Source: Nocardiopsis prasina DSM 43845
GTDB taxonomy: Bacteria > Actinomycetota > Actinomycetes > Streptosporangiales > Streptosporangiaceae
Assembly (NCBI RefSeq): GCF_000341265.1
Contig: NZ_ANAE01000176.1
Coordinates: 1-48,728 of the forward strand
Direction of reading: 5' to 3'
Length of the DNA: 48,728 bases
Shown: positions 27,674 through 36,623 of the stretch, one piece after another
How the letters are laid out: each line of letters opens with the position of its first letter
Numbering within the stretch: position 1 is the stretch's first letter
Translations under genes and position numbers: made by a program
Notes under the pieces: model-generated
Database searches by the model: none
The model's input: the letters and a program-made list of their open reading frames with translations, nothing else
What the model was told of the DNA's origin: nothing

Positions 27674-30600
27674 TCACTCCTCCGTCGAACTGTCGCCGAG
27701 CCGGTTCCGACCGTCGCGGACGCCCTTCTGGAAGCCCGAGAAGCGGTTGCGGACCCGGTCCGCGCTTCTGGTGGGCATCTGCTTGAAGTTCTCCGGCTTG
27801 GGTGCGGTACCAGGAACAAGGTTTGCCTTGGGAACCCGTTTTGGCAAGCCCGAGGTGGTCAATCCACCGGCGAGCGGCTCGGCCGCGGTGCGCGCGGCCT
27901 TCCAGCCGCGGTCTGCCGCCGAGTTCCATTCCTGCTCGGAACGGGGGTTGGCCGGGGGCTGCTGCTGGGCGGGTTCCCTGCGCGTGCGCTGGGGTTCCCG
28001 GGTTTCCTGGGGCGCCGGGGGCACCTGCTGGATCGGGCCGGTCTCGGTGGTGTCCACGGTGGGACCGCCGGTGCGGCGCTTGAACCAGTTGGACTCGATC
28101 GCGTCGAAGATCGGCAGCGAGTCCGCGTCCTGGCCGGACGGGGCCGCCGGGACCACGGTGCTGTTCGGGCCCTGGGCGCCACCATAGCGGCGCGACAGGT
28201 AGGCCGTGGAACCGTAGCCCTCCCGCGAGTCGCCGCCCCCGGTGCGCCAGTTCCCGGTGGTGTTGGACTCGGGCTGCTGGGGCTGCGGAGCGGGCTGCTG
28301 GGGCTGCTGCGCGCCGCTGTCCCAGGCGGAGATCGCCGGGAAGGTCTCGGTGTTGTCCTCACCGCGAGCCGGCGCCGCCGGGGGCTCCGGCTGGCGGGAC
28401 TCGCGGGACCCGGTGTCGAAGGCCCCGCTCCGATGGGTACCGGTGCCGAAGACGTCGTAGGAGTCCGAGCTCCGGTTCTCGGGCTCGGGATTCCTCCCGA
28501 ATCCGCCCTTCTCCGAGGCGGGGCGGCCGAAGGCGCCCGTGTCGGTGGGACGGCGGAAGGAGCCGGAGTCCGGGGCGCTGAACGAACCCGTGTCCGTGCT
28601 GTTGCGGGGGGCCGGGTCGAACAGGCTGCGACCGGTGGTCTCCTCCTGCCTCGGCTCGTCCTCCTCGGGCACGTCGTAGGGGTCCACGACCGGGTTGGCG
28701 TTGTCGGTCAGGCCGCTGTTGGGCGACAGGCCCTCGGCGCGGTTGGGCGCCTCCCAGACGGAGCCGGTGCTGGTGGTGTTCCACAGGTCCTGGCCGCTGG
28801 GCGGGTGCTCCTCCGTGCGGCCGCCGACGGGCTTGCGCTTGGGCAGCCCGCCCAGGTCACCGGTGAGGTCGCCGGACTCCTGGCTGTTCCAGGGGTCGTT
28901 CGGCTCCTCGGCGGCGGGGCTGGCGGCGAAGGCCGCCTCAGCCTCGGCGAAGGTGTCGGGCGCCCCGGCGGACAGCTCGGGACGGTTCCCGACCCCGCCC
29001 AGGGCGTGCTGGCCCTCGACCGGGGTGATAAGCAGGTCCGGCGGGAAGACGACGCTGGCGGTGGTGCCGCCGCCGTGCGCCTCCTTGAGACCCATGCGGA
29101 TGCCGTGGCGGTGCGCCAGGCGCGAGACCACGAACAGGCCCATGCGGCGCGAGACCGCGACGTCGATGACCGGCGGGGCTGCCAGGCGGGCGTTGATCGC
29201 CGCGAGGTCCTCCGGGGCCATCCCGATGCCGCTGTCGGTCACGTCGACCTGCACGGCGCCGCTGTCCATGATCTTGGCGCTGACGAGCACCTCAGTGTCG
29301 TGCGGGGAGAACGAGGTGGCGTTCTCCACCAGCTCGGCGACGAGGTGGATGACGTCGTTGACCGGACGGCCGAGCACCGAGATGTGGGAGGGGGCGCGCA
29401 CGTTGACGCGCTCGTACTGCTCGACCTCGGAGACGGCGCCTCGGAGGACGTCGACCAGCGGGACGGGCTGGGCCCACTTGCGGGTGTTGTCCTGACCGGA
29501 CAGGACCAGCAGGTTCTCGTTGTTGCGCCGCATACGCGTGGCGAGGTGGTCCAGCTGGAAGAGGTCGGAGAGGCGGTCGGCGTCCTGCTCCGACTGCTCC
29601 AGACCGTCGATCAGGCGCAGCTGCCGCTCCACCAGGGTCTGGCTTCGGCGGGAGAGGTTGACGAACATCGCGTTGACGTTGCTGCGCAGCGCGGCCTCGT
29701 CGGAGGCCAGGGTCAGGGCGACCCTGTGGACGTCGTCGAAGGCGCGGGCGACCTCGCCGATCTCGTCGTGGGTGTGCACCTCGATGGGGCTGACCTTGAC
29801 GGACTCGGGGACCGTCCCGGCCTCCTGCATCCGGTTGATCGCCTCGGGCAGGTCGCGCTCGGCGACGCGGCGCGCACCGTCCTCCAGGGTGCGCAGCGGG
29901 CGCACCAGGGAGCGGACCACGAGGGAGGTCAGGATGAAGACGGCCAGGAGCACGCCCGCGACGATGATGAGGTCCATGATCGTGCGGAACAGGGCCTGGT
30001 CGCGCAGGTCGTTGGCGTCGACGGCGATGCCCTCCGCCAGGCTGGACTCGACCGTCTTGAGGCGCTCCAGGGCGGTGTCCGCGATGGCCGCGTAGTCCTC
30101 GGGGCCGTCGTTGGGGGTGACGTTGGTCAGGGGGTCGCCACGGTCGGCGCGGTACATGACGCGCATCCGCATGGTGGAGACCTGGCTGACCTCGAGACCG
30201 GTGAAGTTCTCGTCGAACACCGCGCGCTGCTGAGGAGAGGCGGCCTGGATGAAGTTCGAGATCTCGTTCTCGTAGCGGGCCCGGCTGGAGTCGATGGCCT
30301 CGGAGATACCGCCGGTCATCGTGTTGCGGGCCAGGGAGTGGCCCATCAGCGCGGTCTCGTAGGAGAGCTGGTCACGGGCGTTCGACAGCGCGGTGAGGGC
30401 GCGGACGGCCTCACGCAGCTCGGTGTCGTTGGTCTCGTCCGCGATGGTCTGGTTGAAGTCGGACAGCGACCGGGCGATGGTCCGGTACTTGGTCACGACG
30501 GGCAGGACCGTGATGCGGGTCGAGTCGACCTCGGTGCGCAGGGACTCCAGTGTGGAGAGCTGGCTGCGCATCGCGGCGAGCCTGGTCTGCGCCAGGTCGC

Positions 30601-31039
30601 CGTCCATCGCGCCCATGTCGTCCAGACGGGCGTTCAGGGTGCTCTGGAGGTCGAGTGTGGCGGCCCGCTCGGTCTCCATCTCCTGGCGGAGTTCGTCCGA
30701 ACGTCGGTCCGGGTCCGCGTTGTCGGAGATGAAGACGGCGCTGGCCGTGCGCTCGCGGCCCAGCTGGTTGGCCAGGTCCACGATGAGGACGCCCACTTGG
30801 GCGCGGTCCTCGATGTGCGCGTGGGTGACGGTGGAGACCGAGGCCTCGTAGACCCGCAGTCCGCCGAGCGCTAGCGCGACGGCGGTCGGGATGACGATGA
30901 GGGCCACCAGTCGGGAGCGCACCCGCCAGTTACGTGGCCGCCACCAGTTGGCTCTGCGCCGGGGCTTGGCATCGGCGTTTTCGGCCTGCGCTGCCTCGCT
31001 CTGAGCGCTGGCCCCGCTTTTCGTCGCTCGTGTCGACAC
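27674..31039 (-). CDS. cvnA: Conservon sensor histidine kinase CvnA
   Basis: About 1,121 residues. Two membrane helices (about 43-62 and 358-380) enclose a nitrate/nitrite-sensor-like extracytoplasmic domain. A HAMP segment follows (LVRPLRTLEDGARRVAER), then a kinase core with LVERQLRLIDGLEQSE, the N-box HLVAELVENATSFSPHD, DSGIGMAPEDLAAIN and GLFVVSRLA. The final 400 residues are low-complexity and Pro/Ser/Gly-rich. No canonical phospho-acceptor His box is evident, as in other conservons. GTG 31039 is preferred to TTG 31051 because GAGGG lies just upstream. First gene of cvnABCD. Confidence 0.9.
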   Translation of the reverse strand: MSTRATKSGASAQSEAAQAENADAKPRRRANWWRPRNWRVRSRLVALIVIPTAVALALGGLRVYEASVSTVTHAHIEDRAQVGVLIVDLANQLGRERTASAVFISDNADPDRRSDELRQEMETERAATLDLQSTLNARLDDMGAMDGDLAQTRLAAMRSQLSTLESLRTEVDSTRITVLPVVTKYRTIARSLSDFNQTIADETNDTELREAVRALTALSNARDQLSYETALMGHSLARNTMTGGISEAIDSSRARYENEISNFIQAASPQQRAVFDENFTGLEVSQVSTMRMRVMYRADRGDPLTNVTPNDGPEDYAAIADTALERLKTVESSLAEGIAVDANDLRDQALFRTIMDLIIVAGVLLAVFILTSLVVRSLVRPLRTLEDGARRVAERDLPEAINRMQEAGTVPESVKVSPIEVHTHDEIGEVARAFDDVHRVALTLASDEAALRSNVNAMFVNLSRRSQTLVERQLRLIDGLEQSEQDADRLSDLFQLDHLATRMRRNNENLLVLSGQDNTRKWAQPVPLVDVLRGAVSEVEQYERVNVRAPSHISVLGRPVNDVIHLVAELVENATSFSPHDTEVLVSAKIMDSGAVQVDVTDSGIGMAPEDLAAINARLAAPPVIDVAVSRRMGLFVVSRLAHRHGIRMGLKEAHGGGTTASVVFPPDLLITPVEGQHALGGVGNRPELSAGAPDTFAEAEAAFAASPAAEEPNDPWNSQESGDLTGDLGGLPKRKPVGGRTEEHPPSGQDLWNTTSTGSVWEAPNRAEGLSPNSGLTDNANPVVDPYDVPEEDEPRQEETTGRSLFDPAPRNSTDTGSFSAPDSGSFRRPTDTGAFGRPASEKGGFGRNPEPENRSSDSYDVFGTGTHRSGAFDTGSRESRQPEPPAAPARGEDNTETFPAISAWDSGAQQPQQPAPQPQQPESNTTGNWRTGGGDSREGYGSTAYLSRRYGGAQGPNSTVVPAAPSGQDADSLPIFDAIESNWFKRRTGGPTVDTTETGPIQQVPPAPQETREPQRTRREPAQQQPPANPRSEQEWNSAADRGWKAARTAAEPLAGGLTTSGLPKRVPKANLVPGTAPKPENFKQMPTRSADRVRNRFSGFQKGVRDGRNRLGDSSTEE

Positions 31040-31499
31040 GGACCCTCGCAACCTTTCGTGTCACCGCCTCGAACGGCTGTTGAACCCAGGGATCGGACCG
31101 CTCCAGACCGGAAGGTCGGCATGACCACAGTGGTCCACCAGAAACAGGAAGCAGTGGGAATGTGGGGAGATGTGAAGACTGTCCGCCGGACTCGCCTGGG
31201 AGGAGAGGCGCCGCGCACCGACACAGTCGTGGTGCGCGTGCGGTGCATAGCGTACCAATGGGCGAGAAGGGCTCGCTTCGGGCGATTGATGCCCATCAAG
31301 CAAGATCATCCGAGGCCAACGGTGGCCGTAATCCCCTCCCTGTCCGCATTATGACCAATCCCCCAGGTCAGACTGGTCGACCGAAAACCGGTCGGACAAT
31401 GAGGTAACTATTTGGACACACCACCAGCTTCCACTGCCACGCCTGCCCTCCGTGACATCGTGAGAGGACGTGTACGCAGGCCCTGAGGGGAAGGCGGAG
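31040..31499. other. Divergent intergenic region cvnA / VanY-like gene
   Basis: These 460 bases hold no supported gene. The middle (about 31100-31420) is less GC-rich than the neighbours, consistent with promoters for two divergent genes. An inverted repeat GACCG-AAAA-CCGGTC lies around 31379-31394. I could not pick a convincing promoter on either strand. Confidence 0.4.
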
Positions 31500-32750
31500 A
31501 TGCGCACCTCGCCGCGCCCAGATTCGATCACCCGGAGTCACCATCACATCGCCCCTGGCATTACTCGCAGTTCAGGACAGTGCCGTGCGCCCTTCCGCTT
31601 TTCGGTCCGGGCACTGCTTCCACTGAGCACCGCGCTTCTGTTCGCCCTCACCTGCGCGGCCCCGGGAACCGCCGGGGTCGCCGATCCCGAATCGGCGGAC
31701 CTGGACCGACTGCGCGTGGAGCTGGCCACGGCGCGCGCGGAGGTGACCGCCCTGCGGGAGAGCGCCACGGAGCGCATCCTGGCCTACGAGGAGGAGAGCG
31801 CCCGGCTGGAGGAGCTCACCGACGAGCGCGAGGCCGCAGACCACCGCGCGGACGCGGCGGACCGGCACCACGAGGGCGCCCGGCTGGGCGCGGCCCGCCA
31901 GGCCGCCAGCGCCTACAAGGGCGCGGACCTGAGCCTCATGCAGGCCTGGACCAGCGCGGAGGGGCCCACCCACGCCCTGGAGCGCGGCGCCTACCTCCTC
32001 CTGTTCGGGGAGCGCCGCTCGGCCGACCTCGCCCGGGCCCAGGCCTCGCAGGTGGCCACCGACACCCTGGCCGAGGCGGCGGAGTCCGCCGAGCGGGAGC
32101 AGGCCGAGGCCACCGAGGCGGCGGAGACCGCTCGGGAGACCGCCCTGGAGGCCATAGCCGCCCAGGAGCAGCGGACCGAGAAGCTCCTGGAACAGCAGAC
32201 CCGGCTGGAGGCCGCCCTGGCCGACACCCGGGACCCCGGGAACGAGGAGACACGCCGCAAGGAGGCCCTGGCGGACGCCCGTGGGGCCGTGAGCGGCACG
32301 GAGGGCGAGCGGGAGAGCGCCCAGGAGGCCGCCGGGGACGGCGGCTGCGCCGGAGGCACCGGGGACTTCCGGAACGGGCGGGCGCCGGACGGGGTCCTGT
32401 GTCCGCTGCCGCAGCCCGGCGAGCGGCTGCGCGCCGACGCCGCCGCCGCCTTCATCGAGCTCGACGGGGATTTCCGGTCAGAGTTCGGCCGCCCGATGTG
32501 TGTGACCGATTCCTACCGGCCGTACCACGAGCAGGTGCGCCTCTTCCAGGAGATGCTCCCCGGGATGGCGGCCGAGCCGGGTACCAGCGCGCACGGGCTG
32601 GGCGTCGCCGTGGACCTGTGCGGTGGCGTGAACGAACTCGACACCCCGGAGCACCGGTGGATGCTCGACCACGGCCCGGAGCACGGTTGGCACAACCCGG
32701 ACTGGGCCCGCGGCGGGTTCGAGCCCTGGCACTGGGAGTTCACCCCCTGA
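31500..32750 (+). CDS. Secreted coiled-coil D,D-carboxypeptidase (VanY/M15 type)
   Basis: 416 residues. An N-terminal hydrophobic signal/anchor (about 35-58, RALLPLSTALLFALTCAAPG) precedes a long alanine/glutamate-rich coiled coil (about 65-290). The C-terminal M15B domain has the zinc ligands in GTSAHGLGVAVDLCGG and EPWHWEF and the substrate segment VTDSYRPYHEQVRLF. It probably removes terminal D-Ala from peptidoglycan stems; the coiled coil may position it at the wall or bind an ABC-type activator. ATG 31500 has GAAGGCGGAG upstream; the frame is open from 31470. It converges with the next gene after 22 bases. Confidence 0.88.
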   Translation: MRTSPRPDSITRSHHHIAPGITRSSGQCRAPFRFSVRALLPLSTALLFALTCAAPGTAGVADPESADLDRLRVELATARAEVTALRESATERILAYEEESARLEELTDEREAADHRADAADRHHEGARLGAARQAASAYKGADLSLMQAWTSAEGPTHALERGAYLLLFGERRSADLARAQASQVATDTLAEAAESAEREQAEATEAAETARETALEAIAAQEQRTEKLLEQQTRLEAALADTRDPGNEETRRKEALADARGAVSGTEGERESAQEAAGDGGCAGGTGDFRNGRAPDGVLCPLPQPGERLRADAAAAFIELDGDFRSEFGRPMCVTDSYRPYHEQVRLFQEMLPGMAAEPGTSAHGLGVAVDLCGGVNELDTPEHRWMLDHGPEHGWHNPDWARGGFEPWHWEFTP

Positions 32751-32772
32751 GCCCGGGCCCGGCACGGTCCGC

Positions 32773-33438
32773 TCAGACCTGGGAGCCGACCCTGACCTCG
32801 TAGGTGCCCAGTTCTCCGGCGTCCACGAAGAGTTCGTCGTCCGCGTCCAAGGCGGGGGTGGCCACCGGCAGCAGCGCGCGGACCCGTCCGGGCCCCGACA
32901 CCAGCCAGTCGTGGCCGGGCTCGACCCGGCCGCGCCCGTTCTCCTTGTCGTCCACCGAGGTGCTGAGTTCCACCGCTTCACCGGACAGATCGTCGGCGGT
33001 GGTCAGGACCGGGCCGAGGATCAGTTCCACGGGCTCGCCCGACGCGTCCAGCCAGAGGCAGGCGGGGGTGTAGCCGCTCGTGGGTCCCGACCCCCCTGCC
33101 AGGGCGGCCACGCCCACCCGGGCCGACCGCGCCTCGGGCGCCACCGCGTCGTCGACCCCGCGCACCAGCTCGGGGCCGATGTCGAACACGCGGTCCCCCG
33201 CGCGCACCGACACCGGCGCGGTGGGCGCGACCGGGGCGCACATGCGGGCCTCGGGTTCGACGATGATCTCGATCGCGCCGTTCACGGCCCGCTCGTGCGC
33301 GTCCGCCAGGGCGTCGTTCCCGCCCTCCAGCAGTTCGCCGAGGCTCCGCGTCCCCGGGCTGCCCATCACGTCACCGTCGTCCAGCGCGCCCACGCGCGCG
33401 CCGCCACCGCTCGGTGACAGATAGGTGACCCAGCGCAA
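32773..33438 (-). CDS. Degenerate fumarylacetoacetate hydrolase-fold protein
   Basis: 221 residues. The start LRWVTYLSPSGGGARVGALDDG and the later LGPVLTTADDL and ELGTYEVRVG resemble the N-terminal strand, LGPxLVTADE and final barrel strand of FAH-family hydrolases/isomerases. The metal-binding ExE and Asp motifs of active members are not visible, and the protein is shorter than usual. It is probably non-catalytic or a diverged ligand binder. TTG 33438 is the start: GGAGG lies 4 bases upstream and the fold begins at once. Confidence 0.6.
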   Translation of the reverse strand: MRWVTYLSPSGGGARVGALDDGDVMGSPGTRSLGELLEGGNDALADAHERAVNGAIEIIVEPEARMCAPVAPTAPVSVRAGDRVFDIGPELVRGVDDAVAPEARSARVGVAALAGGSGPTSGYTPACLWLDASGEPVELILGPVLTTADDLSGEAVELSTSVDDKENGRGRVEPGHDWLVSGPGRVRALLPVATPALDADDELFVDAGELGTYEVRVGSQV

Positions 33439-33531
33439 TGTTCCTCCACGTTTGCTCACGAGCCCCTCGGGTCTCGGTGTCGGGTGCCCTCGCAACGGGC
33501 GTGGGGGGGGACCACTCCCCCGTGACGCGGT

Positions 33532-33756
33532 TCAGGATGCGGCGTTCGACCCGTGTTCCTTGCCGGTTCCGGCACAGCCCCGGCAGGGCTCCTCGACCCG
33601 GTGCCAGACGACCAGCCCGTTGACCTCCCGGTGCGGCCGCTCGGGCCGCCACCACCCCGTCCCGGAACAGAACCGGCAGTGGTTCCCGTTCCGGTCGCAC
33701 CACCCGCACGCGGAGATCGCGCACCTGGCGTGGGTCGGTTCCCGCGTCGACTTCAT
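33532..33756 (-). CDS. Small zinc-ribbon protein with DnaJ-type CxxCxGxG motifs
   Basis: 74 residues. Three cysteine pairs are visible: CAISACGWC, CRFCSGTGWW and CRGCAGTGKEHG, the last two matching the CxxCxGxG repeat of the DnaJ central domain. The periodic cysteines in an otherwise GC-driven region argue that it is a real gene. ATG 33756 has GGTGGGGG upstream. It lies 93 bases upstream of the FAH-like gene on the same strand. Function unknown; nucleic-acid or protein binding through zinc is possible. Confidence 0.5.
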   Translation of the reverse strand: MKSTREPTHARCAISACGWCDRNGNHCRFCSGTGWWRPERPHREVNGLVVWHRVEEPCRGCAGTGKEHGSNAAS

Positions 33757-33868
33757 GTGCCCCCACCGTCTTCCGCGAAATCGCGACCAGCCTCGCACAG
33801 GCGGCACACGCGAGTCCAGCGGTCACGGGGGCGAACGTGCCGGTGGGCGGCCCGCGCCCGTCCGGGCC

Positions 33869-34900
33869 TCAGGCGGAGTCGCGCACCACCAGTCGGGTGT
33901 CGAGGAGGATGGTCCGGGCCTCGGCGGTGCGCGGGATCGCCACGTCCACGAGCAGTCGGGCCATCTCCTGGCCCATCTGGACCGTGGGCTGGTGGACGGT
34001 GGTCAGCGACGGGTCGCTGTGCCGGGCCATGAGGGTGTCGTCGAAGCCGACCAGCGCGACGTCCCCGGGCACGCTGAGGCCGCGTTCGCGCAGCGTGCGG
34101 ATGGCGCCGACAGCCATCATGTCGGAGGCCGCGAAGACCGCGTCGGGTTCGCCGCCCTGGTCCAGCAGTCGGGCCATGGCCTCGGCCCCGCCCTCGACGC
34201 TGAAGTCGCCCTGGACCACGAGGCGCTCGTCCACCTTCCGGTCGGCGGCGATCATGCTCTCGCGGTATCCGCGCAGGCGCGCCACACCGGCGTTCATGTC
34301 CTGCGGCCCGGTGATGGTGGCGATCCTGGAGTACCCGGCGTCCAGCAGGTGGCGGGTGGCCACCCTCGCGCCTTCGAGGTTGTCGATGTCGACGCGGAAC
34401 GGCGCGGGCTGGGCGTCGGAGTAGGGGCGGCCGCCGTGGACCACGGGCACCCCGGACTCGGCCAGGCGCGAGGTGAGGGGGTCGTCACGGTGCAGGGACA
34501 CCAGGAGGGCACCGTCCACGTGCGAGCCGCTGAGGTACTCGCCCACGCGCTTGTGCTCGGCCTCGCCCCGGGCGGTGGTGAGCATGAGCTGGAGGTCCCG
34601 CTCGTGCAGCACCGAACTCACCCCTCGGATGATGTCGGCGAAGAACGGGTCCGCGAACAGGCGGTCCCGCGACTCGGAGACGACCAGCGCGATCGTGTCC
34701 GTGCGTCGGGTCACCAGGGTGCGCGCCGCCTGGTTGGGGGTGTACCCCAGTTCGGCGATCGCGTCGTGGACGGCCTCGCGGGTCCTCGGGCTGACCTGGG
34801 ACGACCCGTTGATCACCCGGGAGACGGTGCCGCGGCCGACCCCGGCCCGTTCCGCCACCATCTCCAGGGTCGGTCGCTGCCGACCGCCACTCTTGGCCAC
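33869..34900 (-). CDS. LacI-family repressor, CelR/CebR-like
   Basis: 343 residues. LacI helix-turn-helix LEMVAERAGVGRGTVSRVIN with hinge LGYTPNQAARTLVTRR, then a sugar-binding domain (IALVVSESRDRLFADPFFAD, FAASDMMAVGAIRTL). It resembles CelR of Thermobifida and CebR of Streptomyces, which sense cellobiose. This fits the upstream GH1 beta-glucosidase and its perfect CelR-type operator. GTG 34900 has AAGGAG 8 bases upstream. It follows bglC on the same strand after a 135-base gap with a large nested palindrome. Confidence 0.88.
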   Translation of the reverse strand: MAKSGGRQRPTLEMVAERAGVGRGTVSRVINGSSQVSPRTREAVHDAIAELGYTPNQAARTLVTRRTDTIALVVSESRDRLFADPFFADIIRGVSSVLHERDLQLMLTTARGEAEHKRVGEYLSGSHVDGALLVSLHRDDPLTSRLAESGVPVVHGGRPYSDAQPAPFRVDIDNLEGARVATRHLLDAGYSRIATITGPQDMNAGVARLRGYRESMIAADRKVDERLVVQGDFSVEGGAEAMARLLDQGGEPDAVFAASDMMAVGAIRTLRERGLSVPGDVALVGFDDTLMARHSDPSLTTVHQPTVQMGQEMARLLVDVAIPRTAEARTILLDTRLVVRDSA

Positions 34901-34965
34901 TTGGGGCTCCTTGGACGTCGTGCCGCCGGTCTCCCGGACGGCGGTTGTGTGTGCGCTCGGGCACG

Positions 34966-35026
34966 GGTCGACCCGAGCGTTCGTGGGGCGCCCGTACGAC
35001 GGGCCCCACGGACACTCGGGTCGACC
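34966..35026. repeat. Nested long inverted repeat between bglC and lacI
   Basis: GGTCGACCCGAG (34966-34977) pairs perfectly with CTCGGGTCGACC (35015-35026). Inside, GTGGGG pairs with CCCCAC and CCCGT with ACGGG around an ACG loop. The whole forms a two-tier hairpin. It may attenuate bglC read-through into the repressor gene or protect the bglC mRNA 3' end. A further perfect 14-base palindrome (35023-35036) touches the bglC stop. Confidence 0.7.
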
Positions 35027-35035
35027 ACCGGTGGT

Positions 35036-36448
35036 CTACCTCTCGGGGAACCGGCCGGTCCTGGCCAGCTCCGCGTACCAGTGCCCGGTGTCCTTGACCA
35101 CGCGCTCCTGCGTCTCGTAGTCGACGTGGACGATCCCGAACCGGCGGGAGTATCCCCATGCCCACTCGAAATTATCCAGAAGTGACCAGGCGAAGTAACC
35201 GCGCAACGGCACCCCGGCGTGGATCGCCTCCCTCGCGGCCCGCAGGTGCCCCTCGTAGTAGTCGGTGCGGTCGGGGTCGTGGACCGCGCCGTCCTCGCTG
35301 ACCGTGTCCTCGAACGCGCACCCGTTCTCGGTCACGTACAGGTCGACGCCGCCGCTCTCCCCCGCCAGCCGCTGGAGGACGTCGTACAGGCCGGTGGGGT
35401 CGATCTCCCAGCCCATGTGGGTGACGGGCAGCCCCTGGGAAACGTGCACCTCGTCGGGGCCAGCGCCCAGCCAGGCGTCGCCGTCACCACTGACCAGGGC
35501 GGGGTCGATGCCCTTGGCCGAGCCCGCGACGAACTCGGGCGAGTAGTAGTTGACTCCCAGGAAGTCCAGGGGCGTGGAGATGGTCTCCAGGTCGCCCTCA
35601 AGCACGAACGAGAAGTCGCTGATGTCGGCCAGGTCGGCCACGACGTCGGCGGGGTAGGAGCCCTTGAGTAGCGGGTCGGTGAAGATGCGGTTGCGCACGC
35701 CGTCCGCGCGGCGCGCCGCCCGGGCGTCCGCCGCGTTGGCGCCGTGCGGCCGGATCACCGCCTGGTTGTGCGCCAGGCCGATCTTCGAGGGGTGGCCGGT
35801 GGAGCGGATCGCCTCGGCGGCCAGGCCGTGGCCCAGCAGCAGGTGGTGGGTGGCCGCCAGGGCGGCCGCGGCGTCCCGGCGGCCGGGGGCGTGGTGGCCG
35901 TTCTCATAGCCGAGGAAGGCGGCGCACCAGGGTTCGTTGATGGTCATCCAGTGGGTGACGCGGTCCCCGAGGGCCTCCGCGACCACCCGCGAGTAGTCGG
36001 CGAAGCGGTAGGCGGTGTCCCGGGCGGGCCAGCCTCCGGCGTCCTCGAGGGGCTGGGGCAGGTCCCAGTGGTAGAGGGTGGCCCAGGGCTGGATGCCCGC
36101 TTCCAGGAGGCTGTCGACCAGGCGGTCGTAGAAGTCGATCCCGGCCTGGTTCACGGGGCCGGTGCCGTCGGGGACGACGCGCGGCCAGGCGACGGAGAAG
36201 CGGTAGGCGCCGAGGTTGAGGCGCCGCATGAGGGCTACGTCCTCGGCGTAGCGGTGGTAGTGGTCGTCGGCGGGGTCACCTGTGTCCCCGTTGAGGACCT
36301 TGCCGGGGGTGTCGGCGAAGGTGTCCCAGATGCTGCGGCCTCGACCGTCGGCGGTGGTGGCGCCCTCGATCTGGAAGGAGGCGGTCGCCGCCCCCCAGAG
36401 GAAGCCTTCGGGGAAGTCGTTGGGGTTGCTCACTGCTTCGGTACGCAC
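35036..36448 (-). CDS. bglC: Beta-glucosidase, glycoside hydrolase family 1
   Basis: About 465-470 residues, complete GH1 barrel: FPEGFLWGAATASFQIEG at the start, acid/base Glu in TINEPW, nucleophile Glu in YVTENGCAFED, and the aglycone-site loop GYFAWSLLDNFEW. No signal peptide, so it splits imported cellobiose in the cytoplasm. Either GTG 36448 or GTG 36433 could start; the GGAAG ribosome site is directly against the first and about 14 bases from the second. A CelR-type operator lies 22 bases upstream and the presumed repressor gene downstream. The cellobiose transporter genes usually linked to it are absent. Confidence 0.93.
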   Translation of the reverse strand: MRTEAVSNPNDFPEGFLWGAATASFQIEGATTADGRGRSIWDTFADTPGKVLNGDTGDPADDHYHRYAEDVALMRRLNLGAYRFSVAWPRVVPDGTGPVNQAGIDFYDRLVDSLLEAGIQPWATLYHWDLPQPLEDAGGWPARDTAYRFADYSRVVAEALGDRVTHWMTINEPWCAAFLGYENGHHAPGRRDAAAALAATHHLLLGHGLAAEAIRSTGHPSKIGLAHNQAVIRPHGANAADARAARRADGVRNRIFTDPLLKGSYPADVVADLADISDFSFVLEGDLETISTPLDFLGVNYYSPEFVAGSAKGIDPALVSGDGDAWLGAGPDEVHVSQGLPVTHMGWEIDPTGLYDVLQRLAGESGGVDLYVTENGCAFEDTVSEDGAVHDPDRTDYYEGHLRAAREAIHAGVPLRGYFAWSLLDNFEWAWGYSRRFGIVHVDYETQERVVKDTGHWYAELARTGRFPER

Positions 36449-36470
36449 CTTCCGTGGCGGGTGGATCGCT

Positions 36471-36484
36471 TGGGAGCGCTCCCA
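36471..36484. promoter_or_regulatory. CelR/CebR-type operator
   Basis: TGGGAGCGCTCCCA is a perfect 14-base palindrome identical to the CelR box described in Thermobifida fusca. It lies just upstream of bglC and downstream of a TTGACT element on the minus strand. It predicts cellobiose-relieved repression by the adjacent LacI-type protein. Confidence 0.88.
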
Positions 36485-36570
36485 GTCACCGAAGCAGACA
36501 CCCCCTCGTGAGTCAACGGAGTCACCCCGCCCCGAGATTCAACCGTTACGCTCCCTCCACGCAAGCGGAC

Positions 36571-36600
36571 GGCCCCGGCGGGGTGTCCCACCGGGGCCGA
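36571..36600. terminator. Terminator of metNIQ
   Basis: CGGCCCCGG pairs with CCGGGGCCG (9 bp) just after the metQ stop, with weak extra pairing in the 12-base loop. Confidence 0.72.
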
Positions 36601-36623
36601 TCGCGAGGCACGGGAGGCCCGGA

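Noticed and set aside
28433..30874. An 813-codon plus-strand frame over cvnA
   Set aside because: Antisense shadow of the histidine kinase, with no family motif.
31040..31499. A riboswitch upstream of the VanY-type gene
   Set aside because: No conserved aptamer core recognised; only a short inverted repeat.
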